Assembly: GCF_000150955.2 (NCBI RefSeq)
Contig: NC_011675.1
Location: forward strand, 965,020 to 1,029,019
Direction of reading: 5' to 3'
DNA: 64,000 bases
DNA from: Phaeodactylum tricornutum CCAP 1055/1
Taxonomy: Eukaryota; Bacillariophyta; Bacillariophyceae; Surirellales; Neidiaceae
Below the pieces are notes generated by a model. The model was not told the DNA's origin, ran no database searches, and saw nothing but the letters and a program-made list of their open reading frames with translations. The stretch's first letter is position 1, and each line of letters begins with the position of its first letter. Position numbers and translations under genes: made by a program. Shown piece by piece: positions 44,915-55,150 of the stretch.

Positions 44915-46606
44915 ATGTCAACCTCGGGACAGCGAGAAAGCGAAGACCCAGGACTTGGGACACGTGAAAGGCGGCATCAGCAAAGAATGGAATCGGCAGC
45001 GTGGTCCTCTGGTCATATCAGGTCTCCCGGCACTGACGAGGAATTACAGTCGCTGACTGCAAAGAGATCCTTAGAAAAAGACGCTTCTTCCAAGACCACC
45101 GGGGGAGATTTCGGAACCTACTTGTTTTGGGGCTTGACATTGGCCGGCATCGCATCCAGTATGCTGACCACCACGTTCGGGATTTTCCACGTTGACGTCT
45201 TTTTGCGGTCCTATCAGCTCCCTCTGTCGACTTACTCGTACGGAAATGCCGTCTATGCAATAATAAACACTGCCAACGATCTTGCGGGTGCTTGGTTGGT
45301 GGACCATGTTGCCACACATCGGAATCGGACAGATCTCGTAGGCATGGCTGGTTGCATATTCGCAGTTTGTTTCTTGACTCCTTTTTTCCGTTGGCGAGCA
45401 CCGTCTCAAAGTTGGGATGGGGTTCACTTTGTGACGACCCTGTCGCTCTACGATACCATGTTTGCCTTTGTGGCAATTCTAATGGGATCGATCATAACCG
45501 ACAATCACAAAATGTCGGAGAACTCTCGAGTTCGATTTATGGCAAGTGGGAAACTTATAAATCTCTTCACTTCATTTGTTGTAGCACGGGCCGGCCTGAG
45601 TACATTTGATGTTCAAGATTTGACGCACTTTCGAATTTTTGTCGTGTGTTTGGCAATGTTGGTCAGCCTCATGTTCATAATTGCACAGCGTATGATTCAT
45701 GTGAAATCCAGAACCGTGACTGCTTCTCGACAAGACGCGCTTAAGGTGAGTGCGAGTGCCACGGCCGCTTCGAGCCAAAAGGGCAAATTACACTGGCGAC
45801 AGGTTGCGCTAGGTAAGTTATCAGAAACGAGAATGCTTGCAAGATGAAGTGGCATGCCGCCTTTTCACAGTTGCTGCGTTTTAGATTTTTGGCGCCACAG
45901 AAGCTTTCGTGCTTGGATAGGAATGGAGATGTTGTTGGAAGCTCAAATGACATTTATGTCTTCCTTTACAAAGACTTTCGTTGACCGGCTTCTCTTTGAT
46001 TCCGGTTATAGCAGAGCCTCCTGCGTCTGGCTTCTATCCACATTAAGACCAATAAAGGCTATCGCTGGGATTCTCATATACGTCCCAATCCGCAAGTTTG
46101 GCTACACGAAGATTTACTCTACATTGTTTGTTTTCAATTTTTTGCTTTCGGCTACTTTATTGACTGTCGCTGACTCCTCGTCCACACGATGGATCTTGAC
46201 TTTTCTTGTGCTCTACTCGGTAATAACGGGAGCTGTGCAGTCCTCTGGTTTTCATTTAGCTATGTCGGATATGGTGACAGAGATGAAACGAAATCATGCT
46301 AAGGAGAGGCGATTTGAAGAGCCTTCGTTGGCAGGTCTATTTATGGGAGCGAACGCTTTATTCTGTAAACCCATGGAGTCCCTTCTTCCAATAGTAGCAG
46401 GGACCGTGTTGCAGAATAAGGGTGACTCACAGCAAAATCTCTTTTATTTGTTGGTCATTCCAGTACTGCTCTTTTCAGTTGCCCAGTTTTTGTTTTGGAG
46501 CCGTTATGAATTGACACCAGATCGTATGAAAGGATTTCGACATGAACTTGATTCTTTGCATTCTGAGCAAGAGAGGGCTTGTACAAGGATAGCAATAGAG
46601 ACTTGA
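44915..46606 (+). CDS. MFS transporter, TMEM180/MFSD13-like
   Basis: Multi-pass membrane protein of 539 residues. Exon 1 is 44915-45812, a 72-nt intron follows (45813-45884, GTAAGT to TAG, phase 1), and exon 2 is 45885-46606. An earlier CAG at 45870 gives an immediate stop, so the TTTTAG acceptor is used; it restores ALDFWRHRSFRAWIGMEML, the block that follows the central loop in TMEM180 proteins (RHRNF-type). Seen: a hydrophilic N-terminus of about 65 residues, about six spans in the first half (TYLFWGLTLAGIASSM, VDVFLRSYQLPLSTYSYGNAV, NTANDLAGAWLVDH), a central loop, and about five or six more spans (for example WILTFLVLYSVITGAVQSSGF). The DLAGAWLVDH motif matches the NDPLFGWLSD of the family. 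The substrate is unknown for this family. Confidence 0.75.
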
Positions 46607-47478
46607 AAGCACGATGCGATAATCCGTCCAGACTGGAGCGCTTGTTTACTCTTACATTAGTACACACATTTTTCAATGCGCACTCTGACTGTGAATTAGC
46701 ATATTGGCCGTTCATTTGTATATTCACTCTATCCAGGAAAACCTTAAATTGTTAATATGGTGGTCGCCTTGGAGAGGCTCCAGGATTGTTTGAGATCGTA
46801 GAACTTTGGAGTTTGGTCTCGCTACGCAAAAAAGTAGCGTCTGATTGCATTTCTGTTGGTGTACCTGCCGTATTGTCTTCCGTCAGAAGTGATCTCGAAG
46901 AAGGTGTCTTCGCACAGACGGAAATATGCCTCTTTACCTACCCTTAAAATTTCCTAGATGGGGGGCACTTCAAACACAATAAAAAATGAGGCGGCTTGGG
47001 CGAGATTGATAGACCGACATGCGGGAGAAGTTCTTTATGCTGTACTTGTAACTTCCGTACACGATGTTCAACCGATGAATTCAAAAGGTATCTCCGTTGA
47101 AACGAGAAATCTTTTAAACAATCAAATAGCGGTTCGCCTTGCAGAAATTTATTTAGATTATAGGTTTTAAAGTACCCGGAAATTTTGCTAACTGCAATTT
47201 TTTGCACTTTTCGCTCTGGTGACTCGTGCTCACGCTGTTCTATAGGTTGGACCCACTGCTCACTGACTGTGACAAGTTTATGCTGTAGCCAAGAAGCACC
47301 TCCCACCTTGTGTGTAGGACGTACTCGGTGCGGTCAATCATTGAGGACCGGAGTACGCACAAGTACCAACGCACCTCCATTACAAAGGAAAGCATATCAT
47401 TCGGCAAAGATATCGTAGAGGCTGGTTCGTTGTTCCGGAAGGAAATCGACCGCTATTGACGGCCGAAGACCAGTCTCC
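46607..47478. other. intergenic between transporter and IQ-motif gene
   Basis: 872 bp. It includes a possible small frame (46958-47170, listed separately), TCTGACTGTGAATT at 46683-46696 and CACTGACTGTGACAAG near 47261-47276. Otherwise nothing is recognised. Confidence 0.4.
46958..47170 (+). CDS. possible small ORF, 70 residues
   Basis: An ATG-initiated frame with even composition (MGGTSNTIKNEAAWARLIDR at its start, an amphipathic C-terminal helix). It has no known domain, signal or splice partner, and a longer frame overlaps it on the other strand (46944-47306). It may be a short gene, an exon of an unannotated transcript or chance. Confidence 0.2.
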   Translation: MGGTSNTIKNEAAWARLIDRHAGEVLYAVLVTSVHDVQPMNSKGISVETRNLLNNQIAVRLAEIYLDYRF

Positions 47479-50443
47479 ATGGACTTCGCGAATGGCTTTG
47501 GAGACAGTAGTGATGATCTGATGGAAAACGCAAGGATCGTTAGCCCTTACGGCGATGGAGAAACCCAAGCGTTTCCTGCTGATCCTTGGGCAAATTTTCA
47601 GTACGCACTGCCTGAAGGGCCCTCGCAGTATAAACATCGTGCTTCTAGACAAAGACCAACGTTTGGAGGATCACGATCTCCCTCGGAGCCAATTCCCACC
47701 CCACGAGAAAGGATGGTGACATCTTCTAAGATCTCAACTCCTCACCGAGACGGTATGGTAAATCGAGGCCATGCTAGTCGATACGAATATTCTAGTGACC
47801 AGCGATGCGATGACGTACACGTAATATTTACAGATCCCTCCGACGGTGTTGGGATCAGCGTTGAAAAAAGGAGCCAACAGGACTTGTTGCGACAAAAGGT
47901 TCGGGAGGACACCAGTCGTAGGAGCTTACAACATTCAACCAGCGCACAAAGTATGTACCGGAAACGTAGCGAAAACAAAGGTGCGTTTCCTTCATTTCCA
48001 CAAGTAGCGCCGAGCAAAGAGAAAGCACTGGTACGTACTCCGAACACCTAAACTTGAATGCATTGACCAATTTTGAAAAGTGAACTACACTCCTCTAAAT
48101 TACGCCTTCAATTCGTATTCTTTTGTCTGAAGCGAGGCCAGCGTCCATCTAAACATACTCGGGACCATATCTCACGGCATACTTCGCCAAAATCATCAGT
48201 GGAAATAACTTCAGAAAGCACAAACGCAGAGACCGATGGTCTAAATTTGAATTGGGCATTCTCGCGTGTTCAAGTTCGAGCGAATAGTGAAACGGAGTCA
48301 ACGACGGTTTGGCTAAATACTGATCACAGGCAGGATTTAGAAGGAGAAGACATTTGGTTACAAGAAGAACATGCATTCCCTTTGTTGTCAACGGGGGCTT
48401 CAAGCAGATTTTCGGGCCCATCTGGTAAAGATGGCCTCCGAAAACGTACTGATAAGAAGTCAAATCGTGTCCGTTTTGCCGAACCGATACAGAAGCCGCG
48501 ATCTGTCCCTTTTCTGAAAACTGTTTCACGGGAAACTATACGGGAAGAATCCTCAGATCCTCGTTCCAAAAAGATCACACATAGTGACAATCGCGCGTGG
48601 TTCGTGGCCCAACCGAAGTCAATTCTCCGTCGGCGGCGTTTCGCTGGCGAAACCGTGTCCCATGACCCACAGTACCCCCAGAAGAATCGCCCATCCTCTC
48701 ATCGCGCAGCTCCACAACGGAAGTCTGCTACATCGTTTTTGGATACACAAGGATCCCTACTCTCTCCCATTCATTCAGATAGGCGGCCTTGGGACCGCAT
48801 CTCTGAAACAGGCTCGGAGTCACTCAGTCCTTCGTACAGTGATGTTGAGCGAGAGAAACGCGTTAGTCTTGGTCCCTACCACCTGCAGGAGCTAAATGAG
48901 ATGTATCCCGATCCTCCTCTTGAGTTGCAGGTAAGACATTTTTGACTTTACAAAGCCCTATCTTTTGTAGCCGACCTACTCACCGACATACATTTTCTTT
49001 TAGTTCGACGACGAGTCAACTGTAGTACCAGCACGCGCTTCTTTCATCGACACTGTCGCTGCTGTTGTCGTTCAAGCCGCTGTTCGTAGATTTCTTGCCC
49101 AAAAAGTGATGCATGAGATGGTCGGCAAAGCATATTCCTTTCCGCATTTAGAATCTGACGATAAGAAATATCGACCATTGTCGTCGCGAAAGGTAACTCC
49201 TGAAAAAAGGTCGTCCCGAAAAAGCTATGCAGAGAGCCCGTATGGTAGGAATTTGGGAGGAGCAGTGTTCATAGAAGTCATGGCTGCGATAAAAATCCAA
49301 TCTGCCTTCCGAGGCTTTTGGGTTCGAGATTCGTTGAATGTGGATCATTTTTGCGCGACTATGATCCAGAAATGGTATCGACGACATCATCAGAGGCACC
49401 ACTATTTTGCAGATCTTTCTCGGATCATACTGGTCCAGTCCATTTGGAGGCGCAGTATAGCCAGGGAGCACGCTGCCTTTTTCCTTGGGAGCGTAATTAC
49501 AGTTCAGTCGCTGTTTCGCTCGTACAGCGCTCGCAAAAAGCTCTACTCAGGACTCACTTGCCTACGAAAGGATACTATGGCAGCTGTAGTGATCCAATCG
49601 CAATGGCGTACATATGCTTGCGAATGCAACTTTATTCGCGATCTTGTCGATATTTTGATCGTTCAAAGTGTTGTGAGAACTTGGTTAGCAAGACGACACC
49701 TGTCATCACTACGCTCCAGGGCCCAAAGTATTTCCGGCAAAAAGTCACCAACAGTATCAAAAAAATACGCGAATCAAGTGGCGGCGCAACCTACTGGAAG
49801 TCCTCGACCTGGAGAGGCCAATCGTAAATTGGCGACAGGGCAATGCTACTCCTCGTATAGGTCTGTCGAAGAGAGTTCGTTCAGCGCTATTCTTGGCAAT
49901 ATAAAGAGCAAGGAGAACAATCACCTCATTGTGTTGATTACATCTCAGTCTCTCTCGCGCAATCAAGCTTCCACAAGAAGTAATATTGGTACAATCTTAC
50001 GCGTCCATAATGTCTCATTCGAGGAAGTGGATGGAGCAAATCCGCTAACCCGAGGACGACGCGACGAACTCTTTGCTATATCACAAATGCGCGGCGTGTA
50101 CCCGCAGTTCTTTGTGGTAGACTATGAAACAGGGCTCACGTTATTTTTCTGCAACAGTGATTCTTTTTTCGGTGCCAACGAAGAAGGCTCTCTACCCAGG
50201 ATACTCAATATTGCTGGTGTTGTGCAGAGCGCGATCGGAGGACATCAAGAAAGAAATAGTACCATAGACGAAGCTCCTAAAGCAAACAAGCACCTGTTTG
50301 AGCCAAAGAGGCAAAGCTCACATACTACGGTTTCAATTGACAGTGAAACTTCGGAGCCCTCTGTAGGACGGAACAGTTTGCTTTCGATGTGGAAAAATCT
50401 TGACAAGAAGAACACATTAGTATTAAATGGACACAGGAATTGA
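47479..50443 (+). CDS. multi-IQ-motif protein with C-terminal thioredoxin/SH3BGR-like domain
   Basis: Three exons: 47479-48030, 48133-48930 and 49004-50443. Introns are 102 nt (GTACGT to AAG) and 73 nt (GTAAGA to TAG), both phase 0; total 929 residues. The first half is Ser/Arg-rich and probably disordered. Seven IQ-like helices follow from about residue 460 to 680: AAVVVQAAVRRFLAQ, AAIKIQSAFRGFWVR, a TMIQKWYRR copy, IILVQSIWRRSIARE, VITVQSLFRSYSARK, AAVVIQSQWRTYA and ILIVQSVVRTWLARR. These should bind calmodulin or calmodulin-like light chains. At about 750-860 lies VLITSQSLSRNQ, VHNVSFEEVDGAN, RRDELFAISQMRGVYPQFFV and FFCNSDSFFG, a glutaredoxin-like fold close to SH3BGR proteins and without a CxxC pair. 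Combining IQ repeats with this domain is unusual outside diatoms as far as I know. It may link calcium signalling to a redox-fold binding module; the role is not shown. Confidence 0.75.
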
Positions 50444-50591
50444 CAACAACCTGATTGTGAACGCGGAGAGAAGTTGTTAGCTGTTAGTCTGTACATGTTA
50501 GTAGCAATTTCTACACTAATGCGTACGACATGAGTTCATGCATGCAATTTAAAGGAACCTCTTCCATTCGCCGCCTCAAGAAAGAAAACCG

Positions 50592-52919
50592 TTACTCTTT
50601 CTGTTTTATCAAGGCAGACAATTCTGAGGCAAACCCATGCATTGTAGCTGTCTGCAAGCGCGAACAAGCTTTTGACACACTTTTGATTATTGCAGCTGAT
50701 GGCAGATGCGACAGGGCACCGTCGTGGTGTCTCGTAACAATTGTCTTAATAAGACGAGCAGCTCGCTCAACGCAATGTGCATCACGACTATTGAGAAGGG
50801 CATTGAGACAGGCATCGTAGCACCTTTCATCCGGCTCTATATCGGGACGACCATGAATGTGCAAATCTAACATGTAGGACAATACCACGCAAGCATTTTC
50901 CGCAGACTCCTTGGTTCTCGCATTTCTGAGAGACGTCAGTATTGCTGCAAAGACAAGTCTATCGAGCTTCAGCTTGTTTGAGGGATCGGAGTCTAAAACT
51001 TGCATTTCTCGAAACAAATCGAAGGCAACCCTGCCAGATTTTACGTTCCGAAGGGAAGCGAAAGCAAAAATAACAGCAGTATACGCTCGACTTGTCGGTT
51101 GAACACCCAAATTCTTCTGGTGTCCAAGTGTCTGCAATGCTAAATCAGCGGACTCCTTGGATCTGAAGTTCGCCATTGCTGAAATTACAGCGGTGTACAA
51201 CCCAACAGATTTCGGATCCCATTGAAAAGTTCCTTTCTTAACCCCCGCCTCAATACGATGTAATAAGGTAGAAGCGGTCACAGTGTCTTCGTACTTTTTC
51301 GTTTTTACCAAAGCATTGATGAGAACCTGGTATGGAAACATGTCTACAGTAAGCCGGTTCTCACCATCTATCAAGACGTCGAAAGCCTCTTTGAGCGAGT
51401 TTTCCTTACAAAGCAAGCCAATGCACATGTTGAAGGTGCCCGAATTTGGAGCACATGGAAATCCGTGTTGCTCCGAGAGATTTATCATCGAATTCAAAAG
51501 GGATAAGACATATTTCCCCCCGCTCCCTTGAGACAGGCGGAGCCAGCCATGAATAACAAAATTGAATGTGTCTGTTGTTGGAGGCGGCCCAGCTTGGCCA
51601 ATAGCTGCTTCGACCATAGCGACAACATGAGCATGCGCTTGTAGCATTCTTCCACAACGGACTTGAGCTTCCATGTAGGACATGTGTGTTGCTAAGTCCG
51701 GTCGAATAACAACCGAAAATGAGTCTCCCGACGCGATCGCTGCCTGGGCGGTGTTGCTCATATCAGTCAAAGAGTATCCGTCGCGAAGTAGCGTTTCCGC
51801 TATTGTTGCTGCCTCGTCACAACCACTTTTTGCCCACGCCGATAGTGCGGCGTTGAGGCAAGAAGTTAAATCTACGCGATCTTCAGCACGAGAGATGTTT
51901 TTTGCTCGAAAGTGTGCGACGGCTTTTCTAAAAATTGCTTCCGCTCTCTGGGGTTGCCCTCGTCGTGCAAAGGCTGCTGCCACAGTGCCAAAGCTGTATT
52001 TGTCCGGGTGCGCTACGCCATGATTAGCTTCCAGCTGGATCATCATTTCCAAAATTTCAAGAGCCCGTTCGGCTCCTCTTCCCTCTTGACTCGTGCTCCA
52101 GGCCTTGAGAACTCGGTTAAATGACGTTGTCGTCGGATGCGGTCGGCCTTTGGTGGACAGACTTGAAAGGTGGATAAGCGTATCTTCTGCCGCCATGGCA
52201 GCCCCATACTGTGTGCTGGCTTGATTCGAGTGCACTCGAATGAGTTGACTATATATAGCGGAACTAGGAAAAGAAGGCTGTAGTCTTTCCTCCAGCTCTT
52301 GCACGAGTCGTTGTGCTACTGTTCGAGTATCGGGGTGAGAGCTCAGACCACAAACATACAGCACGCTGCTGTAGGTGCCGTTATTCGGTGGGGGGTACAA
52401 ATTTGGCTGCGTTTCTTGCAGCTCCCACATTCGCTCAAGTAGAGACCTTGCTTTGAAAAGTGCATCGTCTGTGTTGGTTCTAGCCCAACCGCGGATTACA
52501 CGATTGAACAACGTGACTTTGACTTCTTTCCTTTCCTCGATTAACTTTACCAAAATCTGTTCTGCGATAATCATGCATTGTTGTGTACCTCTCTTAGTAA
52601 GAATATTGATTGCTTTTCGACAAAACCCAGCTATATCGTTATTCATCGTTCCGCTAGGCAGCGACATAGCAAACTTAATTGTTGAGTCCTCTGGTCCTGC
52701 AGGGAGATAATTTTTTCTCTCGCGTTTGCTCTCAGTGACAACTTTCGCAGCAGTGGTCGTGAGTTTTCGACAAGGTTGTAAAGAAAATGGACAATCTGAA
52801 ATCGCCGAAAGCATTCGGCAGCGATCCCTTGCGGTAGCCATCACTGCTGTGGATAGTGGTTGTCGGCGACGCAGCCGCAATACGCGCCACGAAAACTTAA
52901 GTTCATGAACGCAATTCAT
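50592..52919 (-). CDS. pentatricopeptide repeat (PPR) protein, organelle-targeted
   Basis: PPR proteins bind organellar RNA and guide processing, stability or translation. Single exon. The frame is open upstream to 53033 but only through TTG; the first ATG is at 52919, giving 775 residues. The N-terminus is basic with few acidic residues (MNCVHELKFSWRVLRLRRRQ, then RKLTTTAAKVV), fitting a mitochondrial presequence, and there is no plastid AFAP motif. Repeats occur from about residue 115 to 740 with typical helix pairs, for example FNRVIRGWARTNTDDALFKA, SFNRVLKAWSTSQ, YSFGTVAAAFARRGQPQRAE, a FNFVIHGWLRLSQGSGGKY copy, FNMCIGLLCKENSLKEAFD, YTAVISAMANFRS and YDACLNALLNSRD. Repeats are irregular in length. 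No DYW or SMR domain is visible. Its 3' end faces the IQ-motif gene 148 bp away. Confidence 0.85.
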   Translation of the reverse strand: MNCVHELKFSWRVLRLRRRQPLSTAVMATARDRCRMLSAISDCPFSLQPCRKLTTTAAKVVTESKRERKNYLPAGPEDSTIKFAMSLPSGTMNNDIAGFCRKAINILTKRGTQQCMIIAEQILVKLIEERKEVKVTLFNRVIRGWARTNTDDALFKARSLLERMWELQETQPNLYPPPNNGTYSSVLYVCGLSSHPDTRTVAQRLVQELEERLQPSFPSSAIYSQLIRVHSNQASTQYGAAMAAEDTLIHLSSLSTKGRPHPTTTSFNRVLKAWSTSQEGRGAERALEILEMMIQLEANHGVAHPDKYSFGTVAAAFARRGQPQRAEAIFRKAVAHFRAKNISRAEDRVDLTSCLNAALSAWAKSGCDEAATIAETLLRDGYSLTDMSNTAQAAIASGDSFSVVIRPDLATHMSYMEAQVRCGRMLQAHAHVVAMVEAAIGQAGPPPTTDTFNFVIHGWLRLSQGSGGKYVLSLLNSMINLSEQHGFPCAPNSGTFNMCIGLLCKENSLKEAFDVLIDGENRLTVDMFPYQVLINALVKTKKYEDTVTASTLLHRIEAGVKKGTFQWDPKSVGLYTAVISAMANFRSKESADLALQTLGHQKNLGVQPTSRAYTAVIFAFASLRNVKSGRVAFDLFREMQVLDSDPSNKLKLDRLVFAAILTSLRNARTKESAENACVVLSYMLDLHIHGRPDIEPDERCYDACLNALLNSRDAHCVERAARLIKTIVTRHHDGALSHLPSAAIIKSVSKACSRLQTATMHGFASELSALIKQKE

Positions 52920-53537
52920 ACTTGTAGTGGGAGGTCGCCCTGCACTAGCTCTGTAAAGCGGTGGATTTCGGCCGGCAAAAAAAAATCTCCCGAAGTGGTG
53001 GCAAATAGTTTGACTGTGGGAGGGATGCAACAATCAATGTAACAGTAAGCGACAACAACGCAACCAACGTGCCCTATCCTCCAAATTCGAAATACAGTTA
53101 CCGCACAATCAACACTGATAGTGGCTAGCTGCTGGACTTTTTTGTATTTACACTTTTGAAATCAATTGTAACTCCGTATTCCTAGAGTGGTCGGAATCCG
53201 AAGTCACCGCTAGTAGAGGTAGGCAAGCACTAACATAAAGCTCATTTTTTGGCTCCGTGTCACATTCAGTCAGTCGGTCAGTCAGTCATATGGCTTATGT
53301 CGTTCCTTATCCTGCGCAATAGCCGCCTTTCACATCTCTGACCATCGTCAAACGCTTTTCCAAGCTGTGCTCGCAGTCTAATCATGGGATTTGAAGCCTT
53401 CTTATAAACTTGAAGCGGATTTCTGAGCCGCAAAGGTAGAGCAAGTAAATAAGCACCTCCACCCGACCTTGCTTTAAGTGCACCGCTATTTCCAAGCCTT
53501 AAGCTTTACTTCACACCTCGATCGAGCTTGCGGTGGG
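52920..53537. other. divergent promoter between PPR and glycosyltransferase genes
   Basis: 618 bp. It contains a short CAGT-type microsatellite (CAGTCAGTCGGTCAGTCAGT, 53268-53287) and a CTTATAAACTT stretch (53400-53410) that could be a TATA-like element. No gene is seen. Confidence 0.45.
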
Positions 53538-54980
53538 ATGCCGTCACGAAGTGTTATTGAAGTCGATGTTTTAATTCCGGTTCACAACGCGACGGATACA
53601 CTGCGGGCTACGATCGAGTCCGCCATGAATCAAGAACCATCACACGATGACGACAACGTTGAAATCCAAATCGACCTCGATGTTCACATTTGCTGCTATG
53701 ATGACGGTTCTACAGATACGAGCTGGTCCATACTCAAAGATCTGGAAGATCAGCACATGAAAAATTCTCGGCAATGCTCCTCCATATGTTGCGACGGCAG
53801 CAAGCGCTCGCGAGTGCTGACGAAACTGTGGTTAGGTAAGGAAGCAACATCTCGAGGAGCAGGTTACGCGAGAAACCGGGCGGCTCAACTTCGACCAAAT
53901 CCAAATCCCGATGGTTTTCTTTGCTGGTTGGATTCAGACGACTTGATGGCACCGACACGGATATATCGCCAAGTGCAGTATTTACTCTCTCTAGAGGAGG
54001 AAGCTCGCAAACGAGCACTCTTGGGATGCACATTTGAACGCGACCCACCCGATTCAACATGGCACTATTCTGCTTGGGCCAACGGTTTGACCGATGATCG
54101 GCTAAGTCTGGAGCGGTTCCGAGAATTGACCATAATTCAGCCTTCATGGATGATGCAGCGATCCCGATTTGCGGAAGTGGGCGGCTATGTTGAAGCCCCT
54201 CCCCTAAACGACAGTGATGATTCCGTTGAATGTTCCGTTTCTATCCAGAAATTCGAACTAATACATCCAGTATTTGACACCCCCACGACGCTGCGATTAG
54301 CGGAAGATTTGCGGTTTTTTCATGCTCATCTACACTCGAATGGAACCCTCAATCTATTGCGTCATGATCCTCCCCTGGTGATATACAGGCATCGTGCCGG
54401 TCTTTCTCAAAGCACGACAACACCACGGAAACTATTGCTTCAGTTACGAACGCTAGCGTTTGAACGAATGGTTCTTGAATCGGGGGAAATATGGAAAGAG
54501 AACGGTTTCTGTATCTGGGGTGCGGGCCGAGATGGAAAGGATTTTGTTAAGGCTCTGTCGGATACGAACCGTAAAAGAATTCGTTGCATGGTCGACGTAG
54601 ATGACAGGAAGATTGCTATTGGCTCTTACGTTAATCGAGATATCAGAGTCAACATTCCTATTATGCACTTTTCTCTTTTGGCAAAGGACGAAAGCTTGCG
54701 TAGCAGCCTCTATGAGCAATGGACAACGGGACAGAACCATAACCTTCCCGGATTTGGTAAAATTCGGAAGGGAAGAAATTTGACAGGCCCGCAAGGGCTC
54801 CCTTCAGCAAAGAAACCCAAGTTGTCGAACAAGGGTAGCGTTGACCCGCAATTCAAATCCCTCCTACGCGAGCTGCCCGTTGTAGTTTGTGTCTCCATGT
54901 ATCGGACAAATGGTGCATTGGAGCACAACGTGAAGCAAATTGGACGCATCGAGGGTGAAGATCTATGGCATTTTATCTAA
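53538..54980 (+). CDS. family GT2 glycosyltransferase, B3GNTL1-like
   Basis: Member of the GT-A fold family 2 proteins related to human B3GNTL1 (annotated as a beta-1,3-N-acetylglucosaminyltransferase-like protein; the acceptor is not established). The ATG at 53538 (MPSRSVIEV) is used in place of an in-frame GTG at 53478, giving 480 residues in a single exon. Seen: VDVLIPVHNATDTLRATIESAM at the N-terminus, DVHICCYDDGSTDTSW, RGAGYARNRAA, the metal-binding LDSDD, TRIYRQVQYLL, GCTFERDPPDSTWHY, IQPSWMMQRSRFAEVGGY, RLAEDLRFFHAHL, and a C-terminal GAGRDGKDFVKAL / RIRCMVDVDDRKI / PIMHFSLL region that matches the B3GNTL1 tail. No signal peptide or membrane span, so a soluble cytosolic enzyme is likely. 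It ends GEDLWHFI as in the animal protein (GQDFLHF-type). Confidence 0.85.
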   Translation: MPSRSVIEVDVLIPVHNATDTLRATIESAMNQEPSHDDDNVEIQIDLDVHICCYDDGSTDTSWSILKDLEDQHMKNSRQCSSICCDGSKRSRVLTKLWLGKEATSRGAGYARNRAAQLRPNPNPDGFLCWLDSDDLMAPTRIYRQVQYLLSLEEEARKRALLGCTFERDPPDSTWHYSAWANGLTDDRLSLERFRELTIIQPSWMMQRSRFAEVGGYVEAPPLNDSDDSVECSVSIQKFELIHPVFDTPTTLRLAEDLRFFHAHLHSNGTLNLLRHDPPLVIYRHRAGLSQSTTTPRKLLLQLRTLAFERMVLESGEIWKENGFCIWGAGRDGKDFVKALSDTNRKRIRCMVDVDDRKIAIGSYVNRDIRVNIPIMHFSLLAKDESLRSSLYEQWTTGQNHNLPGFGKIRKGRNLTGPQGLPSAKKPKLSNKGSVDPQFKSLLRELPVVVCVSMYRTNGALEHNVKQIGRIEGEDLWHFI

Positions 54981-55150
54981 TTGGAAGACGGCTGGCTACT
55001 TTCGAGGAAATAGTAAACAGGCCTCAGAGGTTTCTGTTGGTAAAGACTAATGTGTATCGTTTAGAAGACATGGCAGGCATGCAAACGTTCTCTAAGCGGT
55101 CCGACAACGTGAGTCCCCCGAAGTGATATAACGACTTGATCACTATCCCT

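Noticed and set aside
45871-45884. CAG acceptor at 45870 in the transporter intron
   Set aside because: Leads to an in-frame TAG within five codons; the TTTTAG acceptor 14 nt later restores the family block.
46944-47306. 120-codon minus-strand frame upstream of the IQ gene
   Set aside because: No recognisable content, no convincing promoter or splice sites.
52920-53033. TTG start of the PPR gene at 53033
   Set aside because: No ATG upstream of 52919 in this frame, and the N-terminus from 52919 already looks like a presequence.
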